Below, in pieces: positions 60,122 to 64,000 of a DNA stretch of 64,000 nt (position 1 is the first letter of the stretch; the number at the start of each line of letters is the position of its first letter). Source of the DNA: Hugenholtzia roseola DSM 9546. Its GTDB lineage: Bacteria > Bacteroidota > Bacteroidia > Cytophagales > Bernardetiaceae. The notes under the pieces are model-generated. The model saw nothing but the letters and a program-made list of their open reading frames with translations, ran no database searches and was not told the origin of the DNA. Made by a program: the position numbers and the translations under genes. The DNA lies in contig NZ_AUGI01000034.1 of the NCBI RefSeq assembly GCF_000422585.1, positions 1 through 64,000 on the forward strand, given 5' to 3'.

Positions 60122-60529
60122 ATGGCATATTCTGCTGCAATCCAAAATCGCTTTGCCAAAGTTGAAATGATAGCTGACAACCAAGTTGCGCTGCTCGAAT
60201 GGCTTTCTTTCGTACCAAGCGAATTTTATAGAGAAATTCTTAGCAATTTTCTCACCCTTTTAAAAACAAATAACTGCAAGCGTATTCTTATCAATAACAA
60301 AAAAGGCAAAGTCGTTGCCCCTTCCGACCAAATGTGGCTCAATAAAAATTGGCTACCCGAAAGTCAGAAAGTAGGCTTCGAAAAAGTGGCGGTTATCCGC
60401 TCGAAAGATGCCTTTGCCAGTTTTGCCGACCAGCGCATGTTCGAAACCTTAGAACGCGCCTATGGAGGCAAGGTAAATTTAGAGTTCTTTGATGATGAAA
60501 CTGATGCCTTAGCGTGGCTTATGGCTTAA
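60122..60529 (+). CDS. SpoIIAA/STAS-like domain protein
   Basis: 135 residues from ATG 60122 (MAYSAAIQNRFAKVEMI); the longer frame to 59996 is not supported. An alpha-beta single-domain protein: DNQVALLEWLSFVPSEFYREIL, KRILINNKKGKVVAPSDQMWLNKNWLPESQKVGFEKVAVI, then a helix and VNLEFFDDETDALAWLMA. The NWLP-x(5)-GFEKVAVI pattern is that of the SpoIIAA-like (STAS/SEC14-type) proteins of Cytophagales. Possibly an anti-sigma antagonist or lipid-binding protein. Confidence 0.72.
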   Translation: MAYSAAIQNRFAKVEMIADNQVALLEWLSFVPSEFYREILSNFLTLLKTNNCKRILINNKKGKVVAPSDQMWLNKNWLPESQKVGFEKVAVIRSKDAFASFADQRMFETLERAYGGKVNLEFFDDETDALAWLMA

Positions 60530-60780
60530 ATGTCCCCCCCGTTTCTGTTTCAGTTTTGCGAAAAAATATCGCACCTGCATAGAAATTAGCCTTTTTGCTC
60601 CGCTTTTGTTTTCCAAATTCTATTCCTTCTTACTTCTTTTTTCTAACTTTTATGAAACGTTACTACATTCACTACACACTCTAAGAATTTGATTTTGAGG
60701 CTTTTAGAAAAAATCTCTCAAATTCTGCCCCGCTGGTTGGCTTTTCTGATTGGCAGCCCTAATTATCTACTAACTGTTTG

Positions 60781-62091
60781 CTAATTACTTAGGGTATTGT
60801 CGAATATTTTTCTGATTTGGTAAAAAATACGTACAATCAAACGCAGGTCTTCGGTGATGATATGGGCTTCGCCCTGCATGTCTTGCGAAAAGGTTAATTT
60901 TTTCTTATAGCTTGTTTCCAAACCATTTGTCAGTTCAATTCGCACCAAATACTGCCCCTGATGGGCGATAGGGTTTTTATCGGCAACGGTAGCCCTCACC
61001 GACCCGTACTCCTCGTAAGGATACCCCTCGAAACGAATCTTGACCTGCTGCCCTTTTTCTACCTTCCCAATGCCTGCCGAAGTGAGATAGGCATAGCCAT
61101 AGACCGCCTCTTTTTGAGGCAATACCGCCATTAGCTCGTCGCCTTCCTGCACAGGCATATTGGGTGCAAGGGGTTTGAAGAAAGAAACGCGCCCTGCAAT
61201 GGGGCTACGCAAAAGGTAGCGATTTTCCCACGCAGCAAGGGCAGCCTCCAACTGCAAAGTTGTGCTTCGCAAGTTCTCGCGTTTGGCTAATTCCTCGCGT
61301 TTGTAGCCCTCTTCGTTATCGGTGCGAAGGCGGCGCAATTCCTGCAATTTGAGCTGATTTTGCAGAATTTCTATCCTGATGTTTTCCTTTTTATACTTTT
61401 CTTCTAAAAATCGCTTTTCGGAAGCATTAAATTCAGTGTAGGCAATGACTTTGTCTTGGTAGAGTTTTTCGTCTATCTCATATTGCTTTTTGGCTAAAAG
61501 ATATTGTCCGTCGATGTTGCGCTGTTGGGTATTGAGCTTGTCTAAAAGGTTTTCGAAAATACCGATTTGCTCGGCTACCTGCTCAAATTTTTCTTGGCTA
61601 AAAGGCTGATTCTGAAAAAAACTGTATTCCTGATACGCATTGAGAAAGGCAGCGAAGGCAGGCTGGACTTCGCCTAAGTTCATATCTTTGGAAAAAGACC
61701 CCTTCAAGACGGTTTGTTTGTCTAAAAACGCCTTCTTGAAGGGTTCGAATGTTTGGCGCAAAGCCTCGATGTCTTCGTAGTTGGCACTATTGGCAAAAAT
61801 GACCAATACGGCTTCTTTCTCTACCATATCGCCCTCTTTGGCAAAAAGGTGTAGCAGGCGCGTCTTTTCCTTCGCCGCCATCAGAATAGGCAATTCTGCC
61901 GTCGTGAGTTTGAGAGGCGCGATTACCACATCAGGATATTTGACCAGAAAGGCTATCCACACAAAGGCAAGCAGCACCAACCCTATCAGGGTAATGCCCC
62001 AACGCACTATCCAAGTAGGCACTTGCGACAAAACCTCCTGCATCTCTTCGCTGCGGATATAAATCTCCTTTTCCGATTCTTGGGCGTTCAT
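60781..62091 (-). CDS. HlyD family secretion adaptor
   Basis: 436 residues. One N-terminal membrane helix (about 31-50, WGITLIGLVLLAFVWIAFLV), a barrel-sandwich half, a long coiled coil (about 110-290, e.g. QLKLQELRRLRTDNEEGYKREELAKRE is the return arm), the second half SPIAGRVSFFKPLAPNMPVQEGDEL, and a beta barrel with GIGKVEKGQQVKIRFEGYPYEEYGSVRATV. This is the form that partners peptidase-containing ABC exporters of peptides in Bacteroidota. No ABC exporter gene is in the window. It is 23 bp downstream of the DUF4199 gene, same strand. Confidence 0.88.
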   Translation of the reverse strand: MNAQESEKEIYIRSEEMQEVLSQVPTWIVRWGITLIGLVLLAFVWIAFLVKYPDVVIAPLKLTTAELPILMAAKEKTRLLHLFAKEGDMVEKEAVLVIFANSANYEDIEALRQTFEPFKKAFLDKQTVLKGSFSKDMNLGEVQPAFAAFLNAYQEYSFFQNQPFSQEKFEQVAEQIGIFENLLDKLNTQQRNIDGQYLLAKKQYEIDEKLYQDKVIAYTEFNASEKRFLEEKYKKENIRIEILQNQLKLQELRRLRTDNEEGYKREELAKRENLRSTTLQLEAALAAWENRYLLRSPIAGRVSFFKPLAPNMPVQEGDELMAVLPQKEAVYGYAYLTSAGIGKVEKGQQVKIRFEGYPYEEYGSVRATVADKNPIAHQGQYLVRIELTNGLETSYKKKLTFSQDMQGEAHIITEDLRLIVRIFYQIRKIFDNTLSN

Positions 62092-62114
62092 GGCTCTAAA
62101 ATTAGAGAATCTCG

Positions 62115-62675
62115 TTACTTTTTCAAAATCGCTGCACCGATAAGGGCAATAACGGCATTGCCAACGGCAGCACTAAATACGCCGATTAACATACCGATTG
62201 GACGAAAAGGCGAAAATATCGCCATCATATCGCGTGCTACTTCTAAACCTGCGCCCTGCATGTTGGGGTTTTCTGCCAAAATCTTTGCTTCCGAAAGTTG
62301 GATAAAGACCTCATGCGCTTCTGGCTCGATGACCAAATAGAGAAAAGCCGAAAGCAAACTGTTCAAAAGGGCTGCAACCGTCAAGATAATAAAAAAATCT
62401 AAAAAAGCACGCCCAAACGGATAAAAACCCGCTTTTTTTTCTGTGGCATCAAGCAAAGTAACCTCCTCAAAACCCTCCTGTGCAGCCGTCAAGCGCACCT
62501 GACGCACCTGACGTACCAATAGTATCGATACCCCAAAACTGATAAGAAAGAAAATCCAATTAAGCCAAGAATTTTCCAACATAAAGGCAACGCCCAATAG
62601 GTAGCTCACCAAGCTATAAGTGGCGTAGATAAGGGTGAGATAGATGCTTTTTTCTATCAAAATAGAATTTTTCAT
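62115..62675 (-). CDS. DUF4199 membrane protein
   Basis: 186 residues from ATG 62675 (MKNSILIEKSIYLTLIYATYSLVSYLLG). Four hydrophobic helices (about 9-30, 37-54, 90-112, 160-184). The pattern with the first pair of helices, the central FGRAFLDFFIILTVAALLNSLLSAFLYLV and the C-terminal helix fits DUF4199 of Bacteroidota. Function unknown. It leads a probable two-gene operon with the HlyD-type gene. Confidence 0.75.
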   Translation of the reverse strand: MKNSILIEKSIYLTLIYATYSLVSYLLGVAFMLENSWLNWIFFLISFGVSILLVRQVRQVRLTAAQEGFEEVTLLDATEKKAGFYPFGRAFLDFFIILTVAALLNSLLSAFLYLVIEPEAHEVFIQLSEAKILAENPNMQGAGLEVARDMMAIFSPFRPIGMLIGVFSAAVGNAVIALIGAAILKK

Positions 62676-62858
62676 ATAAAAAGTTAGGTTAGAATGGTCT
62701 GATGTTAAAAATACAGCAGTAGCTTTCAAAATGCTACGCGCCACTTATTTTATGTTTTAGTAGTCTATCTGCGCCTAAAAATTACAGCAGCGGCATGAAA
62801 CGATTTTTTAGAAGTGCGAAGGTGGAAGTACAAAGTTGGGACTTCGCGCTACTTTTAA

Positions 62859-62930
62859 TAGGGACAAGCGATTGCCTTGCGAAATTAGATTAAAATAAAA
62901 ATAGTTTTTCAGACCCAAAAAGTAAGGCGT
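62859..62930. repeat. Fragment of the MITE-like family
   Basis: TAGGGACAAG...TTGCCTTG, ATTAAAATAAAAATAG and TTTTTCAGACCCAAAAAGTA follow the order of copy 3 (about 45594-45660). Confidence 0.65.
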
Positions 62931-62948
62931 AGGGGTATAGTTTAGTTT

Positions 62949-63485
62949 CTAAAACTTATTTTTCCACATCATAGACTCGACAGGGTAGGGGGTTCGCTGA
63001 TTGTACTTTGCCGACTGCTTGTGCTGATAGGCATTTTCCACTATGCCCTCTACCTCAAAATAAATAAGCTGTCCGATAGGCATGCCTGCATAGACGCGCA
63101 CAGGTTTTTTGACGCTAATTTCAAGTGTCCAATGGTTGCAAAAGCCTACATCACCTTTCCCCGCCGTTGCGTGAATGTCTATTCCTAAGCGTCCGATACT
63201 GCTTTTTCCTTCCAAAAAAGGCACATGCGCATGGGTTTCGGTGTATTCTAAGGTCGCACCCAAATAAAACTCGTGCGGCTGCAAAATATAGCCAGCGGCA
63301 GGAATTTCGAAAAGCTCGATGGGATTGTGCTGGCGTGCATCTAAGATAGTTTGGGGATAGATGCCCAAATATTTGCCCAAATGGACATCATAAGAATTAG
63401 ACCCCAAAGCACTGCGCTTGAAAGGCTCGATGACAATACTGCCTGCTTCGATGGCATTTAGAATGGCTGCGTCGGAAAGAATCAT
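62949..63485 (-). CDS. dcd: dCTP deaminase
   Basis: 178 residues. Start MILSDAAILNAIEAGSIVIEPF, then SALGSNSYDVHLG, VPFLEGKSSIGRLGIDIHATAGKGDVGF (the motif with the catalytic Glu region) and GMPIGQLIYFEVEG. It turns dCTP into dUTP for thymidylate synthesis. The C-terminus SAKYNQRTPYPVESMMWKNKF closes over the active site in family members. Cytoplasmic trimer. Confidence 0.95.
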   Translation of the reverse strand: MILSDAAILNAIEAGSIVIEPFKRSALGSNSYDVHLGKYLGIYPQTILDARQHNPIELFEIPAAGYILQPHEFYLGATLEYTETHAHVPFLEGKSSIGRLGIDIHATAGKGDVGFCNHWTLEISVKKPVRVYAGMPIGQLIYFEVEGIVENAYQHKQSAKYNQRTPYPVESMMWKNKF

Positions 63486-63508
63486 AAAGGCAAAACGAAT
63501 TTAGACCA

Positions 63509-63538
63509 CAAAGGTAGCTAAAATATCCAAAGGGCAAA
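63509..63538 (-). promoter_or_regulatory. Promoter of dcd
   Basis: Minus strand TTTG (63538-63535), 18 nt, TACCTTTG (63516-63509), 24 nt before the ATG. Confidence 0.65.
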
Positions 63539-63601
63539 TAAAAAGAAAACTTGTAGGTAGCGCGTCGGGCGAAGACTTTTTTCAAACATTCTTTCCTGCG
63601 G

Positions 63602-63633
63602 CTTGTTCTTTTCGTTAAATTTTCCTAAATTTG
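63602..63633 (+). promoter_or_regulatory. Promoter of the TonB-dependent receptor gene
   Basis: CTTG (63602-63605), 20 nt, TAAATTTG (63626-63633). The -33 box has three of four bases. Confidence 0.6.
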
Positions 63634-63721
63634 ACAGAGCCTACTACAAAATATTCCCCAAGAGCCTTTTTACAAGACAAATTTCATTTTTATTCCTTTT
63701 TCAACATGATTTTTTCTGCGT

Positions 63722-64000
63722 ATGTTCCATCAATACCGCTTTTTGATAAGCCTCTGCGCTTTTTTATCAGGGCTTTCCCTGCCTTTTTCAGTTGAAGCCC
63801 AACTTTTTAAAAAGGACACAAGCCTTCTGTATCAGCTTGAATTGCAGGAATTACAGAGTCAGGAGAATACCTTAGATGTGGAAGTGGTGTCGGCATCTAA
63901 AATTTCGCAAAAAATTTCAGACGCGCCCAACTTGATTTCTTTTTTCAATCAGAAACAAATCCACCAATACGGCTGGCTTAGTTTGGGCGAAATGCTCACG
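63722..64000 (+). CDS. TonB-dependent receptor-like protein, N-terminal fragment
   Basis: Open from ATG 63722 to the window end (93 codons). Signal peptide about 1-26 (FLISLCAFLSGLSLPFSVEAQ). After a short acidic spacer the segment VEVVSASKISQKISDAPNLISFFNQKQIHQYGWLSLGEMLT matches the start of a receptor plug domain (V-SASK-QKISDAP-I). Without a carboxypeptidase-like repeat before the plug. Its substrate cannot be inferred. Confidence 0.78.
   Translation, partial: MFHQYRFLISLCAFLSGLSLPFSVEAQLFKKDTSLLYQLELQELQSQENTLDVEVVSASKISQKISDAPNLISFFNQKQIHQYGWLSLGEMLT

Overview
The window looks like a chromosomal segment of a Bacteroidota bacterium, probably from the Cytophagales or a related order. The evidence is mutually consistent. 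Many genes carry the Bacteroidota-type promoter TTTG-N18..21-TAnnTTTG. There is a SprE/PorW lipoprotein of the gliding and type IX secretion machinery, a large secreted S8 peptidase with adhesion-type modules, menaquinone gene menB, DUF4221, DUF3098, DUF2911 and DUF4199 proteins, an AGCS symporter with a SprB-like repeat, and a TonB-dependent receptor start. No phage, plasmid, rRNA operon or CRISPR array is visible. The genus is not identified.

Layout. 1-3806: 5' part of a secreted subtilisin-like peptidase (minus strand, runs off the left edge). 4-11 kb: DUF3098, DUF2911-TPR, yebC, a TonB-like protein, a small exported protein and a large propeller/SpoIIE signalling protein. 11.3-17 kb: hutH between two copies of a short mobile element, a class IV aminotransferase whose end was rewritten by one of them, and an AGCS symporter fusion. 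17.2-21.2 kb: two tRNA-Asp genes, sppA, a small membrane protein, RNase P RNA and a small lipoprotein. 21.3-25.7 kb: two M1 metallopeptidases, convergent. 25.9-28.8 kb: an AT-rich two-gene Septu-like defence island (PtuA ATPase with an extra N-terminal region, PtuB HNH nuclease). 29-34.4 kb: sprE, elbB and a degenerate PEP-synthase-like protein.

34.5-44.2 kb is the most unusual region. It has four tandem cassettes, each with the same upstream repeat (promoter plus operator-like direct repeats), a small exported Cys-containing peptide gene, a strong hairpin, and a DUF4221 lipoprotein. Three of the four also have a small thioredoxin-like lipoprotein, and one has an OmpA-domain protein. A truncated fifth copy of the upstream repeat precedes an RND adaptor gene (44.2 kb), which is followed by two RND permeases (45.9-52.3 kb). 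I read this as a secreted-peptide system with cell-surface lipoprotein partners and possibly a dedicated exporter. The parts resemble the Bacteroides NVEALA-peptide/DUF4221 neighbourhoods known to me, but the function is unknown.

52.4-64 kb is mostly housekeeping: CHRD lipoprotein, DUF2892, hisF, fabI, prs, acpP, menB, a methyltransferase, LpxH-like hydrolase, SpoIIAA-like protein, HlyD-type adaptor, DUF4199, dcd, and the start of a TonB-dependent receptor.

A second genome-level theme is a family of 160-175 bp MITE-like elements. Three intact copies have inverted ends and 8-10 bp target duplications, and about six fragments are scattered through the intergenic spaces.
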